Assembly: GCF_900119695.1 (NCBI RefSeq)
Contig: NZ_LT632547.1
Coordinates: forward strand, 248,001-312,000
DNA length: 64,000 nucleotides
DNA from: Actinomyces urinae
GTDB taxonomy: Bacteria; Actinomycetota; Actinomycetes; Actinomycetales; Actinomycetaceae
Direction: 5' to 3'
In this document: positions 26,812 to 36,715 of the stretch, piece by piece
Layout: each line of letters begins with the position of its first letter
How positions within the stretch are numbered: position 1 is the stretch's first letter
Made by a program: the position numbers and the translations under genes
The notes under the pieces: generated by a model
Database searches by the model: none
Told to the model about the DNA's origin: nothing
The model's input: the letters and a program-made list of their open reading frames with translations, nothing else

Positions 26812-27668
26812 TACGCTACGTCTCCGCGAGAGATCACTTCGCGCGCTAGGCGGCGGTAAGCCTGCGCTCCCTTGTGAGAGGGTGCGTAGGTAGTGATGGG
26901 TTCAGTGGCAACGGAAGCGTCCGGGAACTTCACTGTACGCCTGATGATAGTGTCGTAAACCTTGTCTCCAAATGCTTCTTGAAGGCGTTCGAGGACTTCA
27001 CGCGCATGCAACGTGCGCAGATCAACCATGGTGACCAAGATGCCATCAATTTTTAGGCGCGGATTTAGCCTGTCGTGCACCATATCGATCGTATCGATAA
27101 GGAGGGCAACGCCGCGCAACGCAAAAAACTCAGCCTCCAGGGGAACCATAACCCCGTGGGCGGCCGTCAGAGCGTTAACGGTAAGAAGTCCGAGAGACGG
27201 CTGGCAGTCGATGAGGATAACGTCGTACTCATCGATGACCGGGCGCAGCGCCCTGGTCAATGCCTGCTCGCGCGCAACTTCATTTACCAACTGGACTTCA
27301 GCTGCTGACAGGTCGATGTTGGCCGGTACTAGGTCTAGGTTTTCGATCTTGGTGTGCTCGATGGCGTCTCGAATAGAAACCTTGGAGGACATCAGCAGGT
27401 TGTAGATTGTGAAGTCGAGGTCTTGCGAGTTGATGCCAAGGCCTGCAGATGCTGCGCCTTGCGGATCGAAATCGACAATGAGGACTCGCCTGCCGTATTC
27501 CGCCAACGCTGCGGCCAGGTTGATGGTGGTGGTGGTTTTACCAACCCCACCCTTCTGGTTACACATCGCGATCACACGAGCAGGTCCGTGCGACGTTAGC
27601 GAGGCCGGTACGGGGAAATCGTCGTCGCGTCCGCCTTCTGGGGGTACGGGAACTAATCCTGGTTGCAT
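26811..27668 (-). CDS. parA: ParA-family chromosome-partitioning ATPase
   Basis: The 285-residue product is a deviant Walker A ATPase of the ParA/Soj type: 'CNQKGGVGKTTTTINLAAAL' (near 35-54), switch 'IVDFDPQGAASAGLGI', and 'DVILIDCQPSLGLLTVNAL'. ParB is not in this window, so this may be an orphan ParA-like protein linked to scpAB, as in other Actinobacteria (Rv1708 context). I chose ATG 27668 because GGGGAG ends eight bases before it; a longer frame from 27695 has a poorer signal. It is the first gene of parA-scpA-scpB-rluB-tyrA-cmk-der, downstream of xerD and its terminator. Confidence 0.9.
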   Translation of the reverse strand: MQPGLVPVPPEGGRDDDFPVPASLTSHGPARVIAMCNQKGGVGKTTTTINLAAALAEYGRRVLIVDFDPQGAASAGLGINSQDLDFTIYNLLMSSKVSIRDAIEHTKIENLDLVPANIDLSAAEVQLVNEVAREQALTRALRPVIDEYDVILIDCQPSLGLLTVNALTAAHGVMVPLEAEFFALRGVALLIDTIDMVHDRLNPRLKIDGILVTMVDLRTLHAREVLERLQEAFGDKVYDTIIRRTVKFPDASVATEPITTYAPSHKGAQAYRRLAREVISRGDVA

Positions 27669-27721
27669 CTCACTCACTCCCCTAGAATATGTCATCTGGC
27701 CTGGTCTTGCGCCGCCGGGCC

Positions 27722-27742
27722 AAAATAGCGCCTCGAGCGCTA
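27722..27742 (-). terminator. Small terminator overlapping the xerD stop
   Basis: On the minus strand TAGCGC-TCGAG-GCGCTA is a perfect 6-5-6 hairpin followed at once by TTTT. The xerD stop codon (TAG, 27742-27740) forms the first three bases of the stem, so a ribosome finishing xerD would cover the hairpin. It lies between xerD and parA. Confidence 0.6.
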
Positions 27743-28672
27743 GTCAGAGGTGGCTCGTGGGTGCGTGGTTGCATGAATCTCACGCAGCGTTGAGATCGAT
27801 ACTTTCGTGTAAATCTGGGTAGTTACCACCGATGAGTGGCCGAGGAGTTCTTGCACGTCGCGGATCGATGCGCCGCCTTCCAACAGGTGGGTGGCAAATG
27901 AGTGGCGAAGGGTATGTGGAGAGACATCCTCAACCTCTGCCTTCTTCGCCGCACTCTTGATGATTTCCCACGCGGACTGGCGCGATAGCGCTCCCCCGCG
28001 AGTGTTCAAGAACAGGTGCTTGTCGTTGCCTTTCTTAGCCGCGAGTTCGGGACGGCCCTCCTTCATATACTTCATTACCGCATCGCGGGCGTAGCTCCCC
28101 AAGGGGACGAGGCGCTCTTTACGTCCCTTGCCAAACAGGCGAACCACCGGCACGTCCTCATCCAGTAAAAGATCTTCGGGATAGAGGCCGGTTAGTTCCG
28201 AGATGCGGGCGCCGGTTCCGTAAAGCATCTCCATCACGGCGGTATCCCGCAGGCCGATTGGGCCGGGTGTTTCGGCTACGGCGTCGAGTAGTTGCCTGAC
28301 CTGGTCGAGCGTAAGCGCCTTCGGTAGCCGTGCAGGCGTGGCCATCGACTCGACGTCATCCATTGGGTCGGTTTCAAGCACGTCGCGATCGATTAAGAAC
28401 TTGATGAAACCAGAGATTGAGGAACGAGCGCGCGCAATCGAGGACCGTGCAAAGGCTCGCCCAAGCTCCCCCGTTGACAGCTTTGTTAAGTGGTCGTTAA
28501 TGACCTTAGCGTTTAGTTCGTTGGCCGATTCCAGGTGCGCGTCGTCGAGGAACCTGGAGATATCTGCACGGTAGGCCGAGATGGTGTGCTTTGACGCGCC
28601 GCTATCAACGCTCAGATAGTCTAAGAAATCGACTAGATACTGCTGTAAAGCACTGTTGCGTGAAGGTATCAT
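27740..28672 (-). CDS. xerD: Tyrosine recombinase XerD
   Basis: XerD with XerC resolves chromosome dimers at dif near the terminus. The 310-residue product has the SAM-like N-terminal core-binding domain ('LVDFLDYLSVDSGASKHTISAYRADISRF') and the catalytic domain with the tyrosine-recombinase residues: Arg in 'GTGARISEL', Lys in 'GKGRKERLVPLG', His-x-x-Arg in 'HTLRHSFATHLLEGG', His in 'LGHSSVVTTQ' and Tyr in 'IYTKVS'. ATG 28672 is chosen because the extra 20 residues of the longer frame do not fit the family. It is divergent from tkt and close to scpAB and parA, a segregation gene cluster. No integrase features (prophage neighbours, att repeats) are seen. Confidence 0.93.
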   Translation of the reverse strand: MIPSRNSALQQYLVDFLDYLSVDSGASKHTISAYRADISRFLDDAHLESANELNAKVINDHLTKLSTGELGRAFARSSIARARSSISGFIKFLIDRDVLETDPMDDVESMATPARLPKALTLDQVRQLLDAVAETPGPIGLRDTAVMEMLYGTGARISELTGLYPEDLLLDEDVPVVRLFGKGRKERLVPLGSYARDAVMKYMKEGRPELAAKKGNDKHLFLNTRGGALSRQSAWEIIKSAAKKAEVEDVSPHTLRHSFATHLLEGGASIRDVQELLGHSSVVTTQIYTKVSISTLREIHATTHPRATSD

Positions 28673-28694
28673 AATCTCAAATGTTCTCTCTTTT

Positions 28695-28712
28695 CGTGTT
28701 AAAATAAACACG
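28695..28712. promoter_or_regulatory. Inverted repeat in the xerD-tkt divergent promoter region
   Basis: CGTGTT-AAAATA-AACACG is a 6-6-6 dyad in the 113-base gap between divergent xerD and tkt. It could be an operator or a short hairpin. A possible tkt -10 (TACAAT) is at 28738-28743. No known regulator is implied. Confidence 0.3.
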
Positions 28713-28785
28713 GAAGGCGTTAAAACGACCAAACAGATACAATTGTGACCGATTTCTAAACCAACGACAAGGGAAGGCTATTTTC

Positions 28786-30849
28786 ATGACATTTTCATGG
28801 AACGAACTTGATGATCGCGCGGTTAAAACAGCAAAGATGCTTGCCGCAGACGCCGTCGAAAACGCTGGATCTGGCCACCCGGGCACCGCGATTTCTCTCG
28901 CGCCGCTCGCGTACCTAATCTTCCAGAAGCACCTAAAGATGGATCCGCAAGACAGCCTGTGGCTTGGTCGGGACCGTTTTGTGATGTCTGCGGGCCACTC
29001 ATCTTTAACCCAGTACATTTCTCTGTACCTGGCTGGCGGTGGCCTCGACCTTGAGGATCTGAAGAAGTTCCGCAGCCTGAAGTCAAAGACGCCGGGCCAC
29101 CCCGAGTACAAGCACACCGACTTTGTTGAGATCACTACGGGCCCGCTTGGCTCCGGCCTTTCGTCCGCTGTTGGTATGGCAATGGCACAGCGCCGTGTTC
29201 GGGGCATGTTCGACCCGGATGCCGCCCCCGGCGAGTCCCCGTTCGATCACAACATCTGGGTAATCGCAGGCGATGGCTGCTTGCAGGAAGGCATTTCTTC
29301 CGAGGCTTCCTCGCTGGCTGGCACTCAAAAGCTTGGCAACCTAATTGTGTTCTGGGATGACAACCACATTTCCATTGAAGATGACACCTCGATTGCGTTC
29401 ACTGAAGATGTGATGAAGCGCTACGAGTCTTACGGCTGGCACACCCAGCACGTGGATTGGACCAAGGGCGGCGAATACAAGGAAGACGTTGAGGCTGTTG
29501 AAGAGGCGATTCAGAACGCGCTAGCTGAGACCGACCGCCCGTCGATTATTGGACTGCGCACCATCATCGGTTGGCCCACTCCGGGCAAGCAGAACACGGG
29601 CGCTATACACGGCTCGAAGCTTGGCTCTGATGCTCTTGCAGGTTTGAAGGAAGCACTTGGCCTCGATCCGCAGAAGATGTTTGATGTGGACGAGGAGGCC
29701 GTTGCACACGCGCAGGCGAATATGAAGCAGCGCGGCGAGGCCGCCCGCTCCGAGTGGGACGCGAAGTTCGCTAAGTGGCGCGAGGCCAACCCGGAGCTTG
29801 CAAAGCTTTACGACCGCCTCGCAAAGCGCGAGCTACCCGAGGGCTGGGAGGATGCGCTACCGAAGTTCGAAGAGGGTAAGGCCGTTGCTACCCGCGCCGC
29901 GTCGGGCAAGGTGCTGAATGCTCTGGCTCCGGCTCTTCCTGAGCTTTGGGGTGGTTCAGCTGACCTCGCTGGCTCGAACAACACCTTTATGGACGGCGAG
30001 CCTTCCTTCCTGCCGGAAGACCGCAGCTCTGCAATGTTCTCGGGTGACAAGTATGGCCGCAACCTCCACTTCGGTGTTCGTGAGCACGCAATGGGTGCCA
30101 TCATGAACGGTATCGCGCTTGAGGGACTCACCCGCGTTTACGGCGGTACGTTCTTCGTGTTCGCTGACTACATGCGTGGCGCGGTTCGTCTAGCTGCTCT
30201 GATGGGGTTGCCCACGACCTTCGTTTGGACTCACGATTCGATTGGCGTTGGTGAGGATGGCCCCACGCACCAGCCTGTGGAGCACCTGACCGCTTACCGC
30301 GCCATTCCGAACCTTTCGATCGTTCGTCCGGCGGATGCCGCTGAGACTGCGGAGGCTTGGAAGGAAATCTTGAAGCGTGACGCCACGGCCGGTCTGATTC
30401 TGTCCCGTCAGAATCTGCCTAACCCGAAGCGTGGAGGCGACCTGGCTCCCGCAAGTGGTCTGGCTCGCGGAGCCTACGTGCTCCGCGACACCGAGGGCAC
30501 GCCAGACGTCATCCTGCTGGCTTCCGGTTCGGAAGTCCAGCATGCGCTTGGCGCCGCCGAGGTCCTCGCGGGTGAGGGCGTAAAGGCTCGCGTTGTGTCG
30601 GTTCCGTGTATGGAGTGGTTCGACGAGCAGTCTGACGAGTACAAGGAATCGGTACTCCCCTCGGCCGTTGCCGCCCGTGTTAGCGTCGAGGCCGGCTTGG
30701 CTGCACCGTGGCACAAGTACCTCGGTATTAAGGGCCGCGCGGTTTCGCTGGAGCGCTTCGGTGAGGTCGGCTCGGGCGATGATCTCATGGAGATGTTCGG
30801 ATTCACCACGGAAAACGTGGCTAAGGTTGCGCGCGAGGTACTAGCCTAA
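28786..30849 (+). CDS. tkt: Transketolase
   Basis: Transketolase moves two-carbon units between sugar phosphates in the non-oxidative pentose phosphate pathway, using thiamine diphosphate. The 687-residue product is full length: 'GSGHPGTAISLAPLAY' (28-43), the ThDP motif 'GDGCLQEGISSEASSLAG' ending in 'VFWDDNHISIED', the pyrimidine-binding domain with 'FGVREHAMGAIMNGIAL', and 'THDSIGVGEDGPTHQPVEHL'. Codon use appears strongly biased, as in a highly expressed gene. pgl follows after a terminator. In many Actinobacteria tkt is followed by tal, pgi, zwf and opcA before pgl; none is here. Confidence 0.97.
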   Translation: MTFSWNELDDRAVKTAKMLAADAVENAGSGHPGTAISLAPLAYLIFQKHLKMDPQDSLWLGRDRFVMSAGHSSLTQYISLYLAGGGLDLEDLKKFRSLKSKTPGHPEYKHTDFVEITTGPLGSGLSSAVGMAMAQRRVRGMFDPDAAPGESPFDHNIWVIAGDGCLQEGISSEASSLAGTQKLGNLIVFWDDNHISIEDDTSIAFTEDVMKRYESYGWHTQHVDWTKGGEYKEDVEAVEEAIQNALAETDRPSIIGLRTIIGWPTPGKQNTGAIHGSKLGSDALAGLKEALGLDPQKMFDVDEEAVAHAQANMKQRGEAARSEWDAKFAKWREANPELAKLYDRLAKRELPEGWEDALPKFEEGKAVATRAASGKVLNALAPALPELWGGSADLAGSNNTFMDGEPSFLPEDRSSAMFSGDKYGRNLHFGVREHAMGAIMNGIALEGLTRVYGGTFFVFADYMRGAVRLAALMGLPTTFVWTHDSIGVGEDGPTHQPVEHLTAYRAIPNLSIVRPADAAETAEAWKEILKRDATAGLILSRQNLPNPKRGGDLAPASGLARGAYVLRDTEGTPDVILLASGSEVQHALGAAEVLAGEGVKARVVSVPCMEWFDEQSDEYKESVLPSAVAARVSVEAGLAAPWHKYLGIKGRAVSLERFGEVGSGDDLMEMFGFTTENVAKVAREVLA

Positions 30850-30858
30850 CGTTCAACT

Positions 30859-30895
30859 AATCTGGAGGTCAGCTAAGCTGGCCTCCAGATTTTTT
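30859..30895 (+). terminator. Rho-independent terminator after tkt
   Basis: AATCTGGAGG pairs with CCTCCAGATT around a 13-base loop, followed by a run of T. It starts 10 bases after the tkt stop. Confidence 0.92.
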
Positions 30896-30940
30896 ACCCT
30901 AATCTCGTAAACTAAGCACAGTTGAATGCAAGGCGGGACG

Positions 30941-31699
30941 ATGCTTGAAACAGATTTGAAGGTTCACCGAACGGTAGAGGAACTTCACGCGAAGGTGGCG
31001 CTATCCTTGGTTCGCAAGATCACTGAGCTTTCACAGCAGCGCAGTCGTATCCATGTAGGGATCGCTAGCGATATAAGCACCACGCTGTTGCAGAAAATTG
31101 CCGACATCATGCGCCACCACCCTGATCTTGTGGAGCAGTGGTCACCCGTTCATATTTGGATGGCTGACGAGTGCTACGTGGAGTATGACGATTCAGATCG
31201 CGCCGACACGCGTGTTGATGAGGCTCTCGCGTCCCAGTTCCCTATTTTTGAGCTCCACCGGCCACCGACTCCATCGAATAGTAAGAATCTCGAGGCCGCG
31301 GCACGCCAGTATGAGGAAGAAATGGTGTCGGTATATTCGTTGCACGCCCTGCTGGATCCGCGTTCAATAGCTCTTGATATGAGCGTTTTAGGAATTGGCC
31401 AAGATGGACATTTTGCAGCCCTGTTTCCGTCTCACCGAACGTTGGATGCGGCTGGCTTGTATGTTTCTGAACCGCAGTCCCCTAAGCTTCCAGCGCAGCG
31501 AATCTCAATGACTATTCCTCTATTGCGACGTTCACGGGCGTCCTGGTTTGTGGTTGCGGGTAAAGAAAAGGCTACGGTTTTTGCACAGGCATTGCAGGGC
31601 GCCAACTTTAGAGAGGTGCCCGCAGGCGCGATGAACCAGGTGGGAACGCAGTGGTGGGTGGACAAAGCTGCCGCCAGCAGGATCGACAGGATCTTCTAG
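30941..31699 (+). CDS. pgl: 6-phosphogluconolactonase-like protein
   Basis: The 252-residue product belongs to the 6-phosphogluconolactonase/DevB branch of the glucosamine-6-phosphate isomerase fold. The usual motifs are partly altered. 'GIGQDGHFAALFPSH' keeps the catalytic His region, and 'AGKEKATVFAQAL' keeps the late Lys. The N-terminal Gly-rich loop is replaced by 'IASDISTTLLQKIA' (residues 41-54), and the conserved Asp-Glu-Arg reads Asp-Glu-Cys (Cys78 in 'WMADECYVEYDDSDRADT'). ATG 30941 is preferred: AAGGCGGGA lies just upstream, and a -10 (TAAACT, 30908-30913) would leave a leader of about 20 bases; ATG 30926 is the alternative. zwf and opcA are not next to it. Its stop codon overlaps that of the convergent RbpA-like gene. 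Confidence 0.8.
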   Translation: MLETDLKVHRTVEELHAKVALSLVRKITELSQQRSRIHVGIASDISTTLLQKIADIMRHHPDLVEQWSPVHIWMADECYVEYDDSDRADTRVDEALASQFPIFELHRPPTPSNSKNLEAAARQYEEEMVSVYSLHALLDPRSIALDMSVLGIGQDGHFAALFPSHRTLDAAGLYVSEPQSPKLPAQRISMTIPLLRRSRASWFVVAGKEKATVFAQALQGANFREVPAGAMNQVGTQWWVDKAAASRIDRIF

Positions 31700-31983
31700 C
31701 GCTCCCCTTCTCGTAGACGCCTGAGTGCATCCTCGAGGATAGCGTCTCTCTCGGCGGGGGTTCGCCGCGCCTCGGCCTCTTCCAAGTGTCTGCATGTAAG
31801 CGACGATTCCTGGTGTTGCGAGGCTTTACCCTCGCCTACTCCGGGGCGATTACGGTAGGCAACTTCGTGGCAAGTATCGCACGGATACGATTTTGGAACG
31901 TCGAAAAGTGCGGTTGCAGAAAAGGAAACGCGCGTGACATGGCCACGCGCGCAGAAGTATTCGATGTTTGCTATCGCATCCAA
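31696..31983 (-). CDS. RbpA-like zinc-ribbon protein (divergent RNA polymerase-binding paralogue)
   Basis: The 95-residue product resembles the short RbpA type found beside secG in Actinobacteria. 'IEYFCARGHVTRVSFSATA' followed by 'YPCDTCH' gives three or four zinc-ligand candidates (Cys, His, Cys-x-x-Cys), and 'EEAEARRTPAERDAILEDALRRLREGER' matches the C-terminal sigma-binding helices ('ERRSDADGEAILAEAL' in relatives). The linker and the N-terminal basic tail are reduced. It starts with TTG two bases after the secG stop, with no clear ribosome binding site, so translation is probably coupled to secG. Its stop shares the bases CTAG with the pgl stop on the other strand. Whether it binds RNA polymerase is inference. 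Confidence 0.7.
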   Translation of the reverse strand: MDAIANIEYFCARGHVTRVSFSATALFDVPKSYPCDTCHEVAYRNRPGVGEGKASQHQESSLTCRHLEEAEARRTPAERDAILEDALRRLREGER

Positions 31984-31984
31984 G

Positions 31985-32227
31985 CTAGGCGAACTTCGTC
32001 AAAATACCGATCAAGACAATTACGGTTACCCACACAACTAGGGTGCCAATCGTGATGCGATTAAGGTTACGCTCGGCAACACCGGACGAGCCTGCAGTGG
32101 ACGAGAACCCACCACCGAACATGTCGGATAGGCCGCCGCCGCGACCCTTGTGCATCAAAATGGTGAGGATGAGGAACAGGCTCGAAATCACGAGCAACAC
32201 GTCCAGGATGATTTTTACAGCTGTCAC
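31985..32227 (-). CDS. secG: Preprotein translocase subunit SecG
   Basis: SecG is a small accessory subunit of the SecYEG channel. The 80-residue product has two membrane helices (about residues 4-24 and 57-77) joined by a Gly-rich cytoplasmic loop 'GRGGGLSDMFGGGFSSTAGSSG' region, the family signature. The GTG start has AAGGA upstream. It follows tpiA in the usual actinobacterial gap-pgk-tpiA-secG order, but after a 165-base gap that holds a terminator, so it probably has its own promoter. The RbpA-like gene follows two bases later. Confidence 0.94.
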   Translation of the reverse strand: MTAVKIILDVLLVISSLFLILTILMHKGRGGGLSDMFGGGFSSTAGSSGVAERNLNRITIGTLVVWVTVIVLIGILTKFA

Positions 32228-32271
32228 GCTAATCCTTTTCCTTCACGCCTCGGCGCATAAAACAAACTTTT

Positions 32272-32285
32272 TCTAACCTGTTAGA
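32272..32285. promoter_or_regulatory. Short dyad upstream of secG
   Basis: TCTAAC-CT-GTTAGA is a 6-2-6 inverted repeat 45 bases before the secG start. On the minus strand a possible -10 (TAGAAT) lies just upstream at 32286-32291. It could be an operator or chance. Confidence 0.3.
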
Positions 32286-32349
32286 TTCTAGCGTGGCATC
32301 GCGAAAGTTCATAGCCGGGCGCGCAAGCATGGTGGCTTTCACTAATAAT

Positions 32350-32383
32350 GTGCCCCCACCGGGGTTGGTCCCGGCGGAGGCAC
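32350..32383 (-). terminator. Terminator after tpiA
   Basis: Minus-strand GTGCCTCCGCCGGG pairs with CCCGGTGGGGGCAC (14 bases, two G-U pairs), beginning 10 bases after the tpiA stop. The tail is ATTATTAG, a weak T-run. Confidence 0.75.
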
Positions 32384-32392
32384 AACAAGAGG

Positions 32393-33169
32393 TTAGGCGT
32401 TGAAGCACGCGATCTTCGCGAACTCGTCAGCCTTCAGCGATGCGCCGCCAACGAGGGCGCCGTCGACGTCCTCCTTAGCCATGATGTCCGCAACGTTCGA
32501 GGACTTCACGGAGCCGCCGTAGAGGATACGGACAGCGTCAGCGGTCTCGGCGTCGTACAGTTCACTTACGCGAACGCGGATTGCGCCGCAAACTTCCTGC
32601 GCATCTTCAGGGGTTGCGACCTCGCCGGTACCAATGGCCCAGATGGGCTCGTACGCAATAACGCTCTTCTTAACGTCGTCGGCGGACATGCCCTTTAGAG
32701 CGCCATCGATCTGCGCTAGTACGTGCGAAACCTGGTTTCCTGCCTTGCGAACGTCAAGACCTTCACCACAGCAGATGATCGGCGTCATTCCAGCCGCGAG
32801 GGCCACGCGTGCCTTCTCGCCCACCAGCGCGTCACTCTCGCCATGGTATTCACGACGCTCGGAGTGGCCCACAACGATGAAGCTGCAACCAAGCTTAGAG
32901 AGCATGGAAGCTGAAATCTCGCCGGTGTATGCACCGTTTTCGTGGGTGGAAACGTCCTGGGCGCCGTACTTGATCTTCATCTCGTCGCCCTCAACAACCG
33001 TCTGAACCGAACGAATGTCGGTGAACGGCGGAATGACAGCGACTTCAACAGCCGAGAAATCGAAGTTAGCGTCGGTCAGTTCTTGGTTTAGGCCCTGGAC
33101 CAGGTGGATCGCCTCAAGGTGATCCATGTTCATCTTCCAGTTGCCGGCCATAAGTGGCGTACGTGCCAT
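32393..33169 (-). CDS. tpiA: Triosephosphate isomerase
   Basis: TpiA interconverts dihydroxyacetone phosphate and glyceraldehyde 3-phosphate. The 258-residue product has all catalytic parts: 'GNWKMNMD' (Lys), '[12 protein letters not shown]' (His), '[19 protein letters not shown]' (Glu and the flexible loop) and '[14 protein letters not shown]' plus 'GALVGGASL' for phosphate binding. It follows pgk by five bases, in one glycolytic operon. The ATG start is the family start. Confidence 0.97.
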   Translation of the reverse strand: MARTPLMAGNWKMNMDHLEAIHLVQGLNQELTDANFDFSAVEVAVIPPFTDIRSVQTVVEGDEMKIKYGAQDVSTHENGAYTGEISASMLSKLGCSFIVVGHSERREYHGESDALVGEKARVALAAGMTPIICCGEGLDVRKAGNQVSHVLAQIDGALKGMSADDVKKSVIAYEPIWAIGTGEVATPEDAQEVCGAIRVRVSELYDAETADAVRILYGGSVKSSNVADIMAKEDVDGALVGGASLKADEFAKIACFNA

Positions 33170-33174
33170 GTAAA

Positions 33175-34365
33175 TCAGTCCTCCAAAACTGCGATACCCG
33201 GAAGCGTCTTGCCCTCAAGAAGTTCGAGGGAGGCGCCGCCACCGGTGGAAATGTGAGAGAAAGTGGATTCGTCGAAGCCGAGTAGACGCACAGCAGCCGC
33301 GGAGTCGCCGCCGCCAACTACCGAGAAGCAGTCACCTTCGGATAGTGCGCGAGCAACGGCCTTCGTGCCGCCAGCAAAGTTCTCAAACTCGAATACGCCC
33401 ATCGGGCCATTCCAAGCAACGGTCTTCGCCGAAGCGATCTTCGAAGCGTAAAGCTCTTGCGACTTCGGACCAATATCGAGGCCCATCTGGTCGGCAGGAA
33501 TCGCGTCCGCGTCAACCACGGTTGGGGTTGCGTCCTTTGCAAACTCGGGAGCAACCACAATGTCGATCGGAAGAACAAGGTCAACGCCGCGCTCCTTCGC
33601 CTCATCGATGTAGCCCTTAACCGTTGCAAGCTGCTCTTCTTCTAGCAGCGACTTGCCAACCTCGTAGCCCTTTGCCTTCAAGAATGTGAAGGCCATGCCT
33701 CCACCAATCAGGAGCATGTCGGCCTTCTTCAGCAAGTTAGCGATAACGCCAAGCTTGTCCGAAACCTTGGAGCCGCCAAGTACGACCGCGTAGGGGCGTT
33801 CCGGATTGTCGGTAGCCTTCGACAGCGACTCGATCTCCTTCAACACGAGGAGGCCTGCAGCGGACGGAAGTTTCTTTGCAATGTCGTAAACCGAAGCCTG
33901 CTTGCGGTGTACAACGCCGAAGCCGTCCGAGACAAAAGCATCGGCAAGCTGCGCTAGTTCAGAAGCAAACTCTTCGCGCTCGGCGTCAACCTTTGAGGTT
34001 TCGCGCGGATCGAAGCGAACATTCTCGAGCAGAAGAATATCGCCGTCGTTTAGCTTGCCGGCCTCTTCCTTAGCGGATTCGCCGGTGATGTCCTTGGCAA
34101 GAGATACGTTGGCATCAACGAGTTCGCCGAGACGCTTTGCGACCGGTGCAAGGCTAAACTCTGGCTTGAACTCGCCTTTAGGACGGCCCAGGTGCGCCAT
34201 GACGATAACCTTGGCTCCGCCTTCTGTAAGCTTGTTCAAAGTGGGTAGTGCCGCGCGGATACGGCCGTCGTCGGTGATCGTCTGGCCATCTAGTGGCACG
34301 TTGAAGTCCGAACGAACCAGGACGCGCTTTCCTTTAAGGTCACCTAGACTTTCGATCGTTCTCAT
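33175..34365 (-). CDS. pgk: Phosphoglycerate kinase
   Basis: Pgk makes ATP from 1,3-bisphosphoglycerate. The 396-residue product shows '[13 protein letters not shown]' (residues 15-27), the helix with '[13 protein letters not shown]', '[15 protein letters not shown]' in the hinge region, and '[17 protein letters not shown]' plus '[16 protein letters not shown]' at the C-terminus. Length is normal. It lies between gap and tpiA. A terminator separates it from gap, so its expression may depend on read-through or its own start site. Confidence 0.97.
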   Translation of the reverse strand: MRTIESLGDLKGKRVLVRSDFNVPLDGQTITDDGRIRAALPTLNKLTEGGAKVIVMAHLGRPKGEFKPEFSLAPVAKRLGELVDANVSLAKDITGESAKEEAGKLNDGDILLLENVRFDPRETSKVDAEREEFASELAQLADAFVSDGFGVVHRKQASVYDIAKKLPSAAGLLVLKEIESLSKATDNPERPYAVVLGGSKVSDKLGVIANLLKKADMLLIGGGMAFTFLKAKGYEVGKSLLEEEQLATVKGYIDEAKERGVDLVLPIDIVVAPEFAKDATPTVVDADAIPADQMGLDIGPKSQELYASKIASAKTVAWNGPMGVFEFENFAGGTKAVARALSEGDCFSVVGGGDSAAAVRLLGFDESTFSHISTGGGASLELLEGKTLPGIAVLED

Positions 34366-34406
34366 AAAATCTTCCTCTCGAAGTTCAATAGTTCAGGCCT
34401 AAAGAA

Positions 34407-34440
34407 GACGCCCGCGCACGCGTCAGCATGTGCGGGCGTC
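34407..34440 (-). terminator. Terminator or attenuator between gap and pgk
   Basis: Minus-strand GACGCCCGCAC pairs with GTGCGCGGGCGTC (one bulged position) and is followed by TTCTTTA. It lies 24 bases after the gap stop. A terminator here would lower pgk-tpiA expression relative to gap, a common arrangement. Confidence 0.8.
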
Positions 34441-34463
34441 CAACTTTTACGCTCGACTCCTAA

Positions 34464-35570
<1,107 letters not shown>

Positions 35571-35717
35571 CTAAATTTACACCGTTTCGATCGATTTAGC
35601 ATGCTCGAATACGTCTTTTACGTTATTGCTAGGAAAATTCTTGGTTTCGGAAAGGTCTTTAGAGGTAAAAACTAAGCAAACATGGCGTTCGCGTTAGCTA
35701 TCAACCCGCTATTTTGT

Positions 35718-36698
35718 TTAACCTTCAAGTAAATCCGCACTCAGGCTTGCTTCCGTATCCGCAATGCCGTCCTCGTGGGCGCGCTTATCCGCCATCGCGA
35801 GAAGTCGGCGAATACGCCCCGCAATCGCGTCCTTAGTCAGTTGTGGGTTAGCAAGCTTGCCAAGTTCTTCAAGAGAGGCCTGCGGGTGACTAACGCGAAG
35901 TTCACCTGCCTCACGCAGATGCTCGGGAACCTCGTCGCCCAAGATGTCGAATGCGCGCTTCACCCGCGCACTTGCAACTACAGCTGCGCGCGCGGACCTG
36001 CGCAAATTAGCGTCGTCAAAGTTAGCCAGGCGGTTAGCGCTACCACGGGCTACGCGGCGCTTGCGGCGCGCCTGCCATATTTCCAGGGTTTCAGGAGCCT
36101 CTAGGGCCTGCAGAATCGAGGCGATACCATCGGCCTCGCGCACCACAACTCGCTGCGCGCTGCGAATCTCGCGCACCTTCGCCTGGGCGCCCATTCGGCG
36201 AGCGAAACCAGCCATTGCAAGCGCAGCCTCTGGACCGGGAGCCGTGATTTCCATTGCCGAGGACCTACCGGGCTCCATCAGAGAGCCGCGCGCTAGGAAC
36301 GCCCCGCGCCACGCTGCGATGGCCTCGGCATCGCCCGAAGCAACAATCCGGGTGGGTAGACCTCGCACCGGACGGCCCTGCGCATCAATTAGTCCGGTCA
36401 TGCGGGCCAGGTGATCGGCGCGCTCCACCACGCGCACAACGTAGCGGTCCCCCTTCTTTAGCGCTCCCCCAGAGACGATCACCACCGAAGAGTTCACCTT
36501 AAAAAGCTTCGCCATGAACGTGCGCAGGCGGGCAGCCGTGGCCGGAAGATCAACTTCGGCCTCAATAATTACGCGGCCTGAAACCAGGTGCAAACCACCT
36601 GCAAAACGGAGCATCGAGGCTACCTCCGCCACCATTTCAGATGGAGTGGCAACGGGTTTCTTAACCAGTTCCTCTTTCAGAGCGAGCGTCAGCGACAT
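35718..36698 (-). CDS. whiA: DNA-binding protein WhiA
   Basis: WhiA is a sporulation/division regulator kept even in non-sporulating Gram-positive bacteria. The 326-residue product has the LAGLIDADG-like N-terminal half ('[21 protein letters not shown]', '[19 protein letters not shown]') and the C-terminal helix-turn-helix ('[33 protein letters not shown]' region, cited here in part). The catalytic residues of a homing endonuclease are not expected in this family. The ATG has GGAG eight bases upstream. It follows yvcK by 17 bases in the conserved uvrC-rapZ-yvcK-whiA order. It probably does not share a transcript with gap, given the 249-base gap. Confidence 0.95.
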   Translation of the reverse strand: MSLTLALKEELVKKPVATPSEMVAEVASMLRFAGGLHLVSGRVIIEAEVDLPATAARLRTFMAKLFKVNSSVVIVSGGALKKGDRYVVRVVERADHLARMTGLIDAQGRPVRGLPTRIVASGDAEAIAAWRGAFLARGSLMEPGRSSAMEITAPGPEAALAMAGFARRMGAQAKVREIRSAQRVVVREADGIASILQALEAPETLEIWQARRKRRVARGSANRLANFDDANLRRSARAAVVASARVKRAFDILGDEVPEHLREAGELRVSHPQASLEELGKLANPQLTKDAIAGRIRRLLAMADKRAHEDGIADTEASLSADLLEG

Positions 36699-36715
36699 TA
36701 AACTATCTCCACAAT

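Noticed and set aside
27740-28672. Tyrosine recombinase as a phage or island integrase
   Set aside because: The length, motifs and location next to parA and scpAB match housekeeping XerD. No att repeats, excisionase or phage genes are nearby.
35700-35720. Third ACTTGAAGG copy at the end of whiA, resembling the odhI/merR motif
   Set aside because: It is part of the whiA coding end and lacks the second arm, so chance is the simpler explanation.
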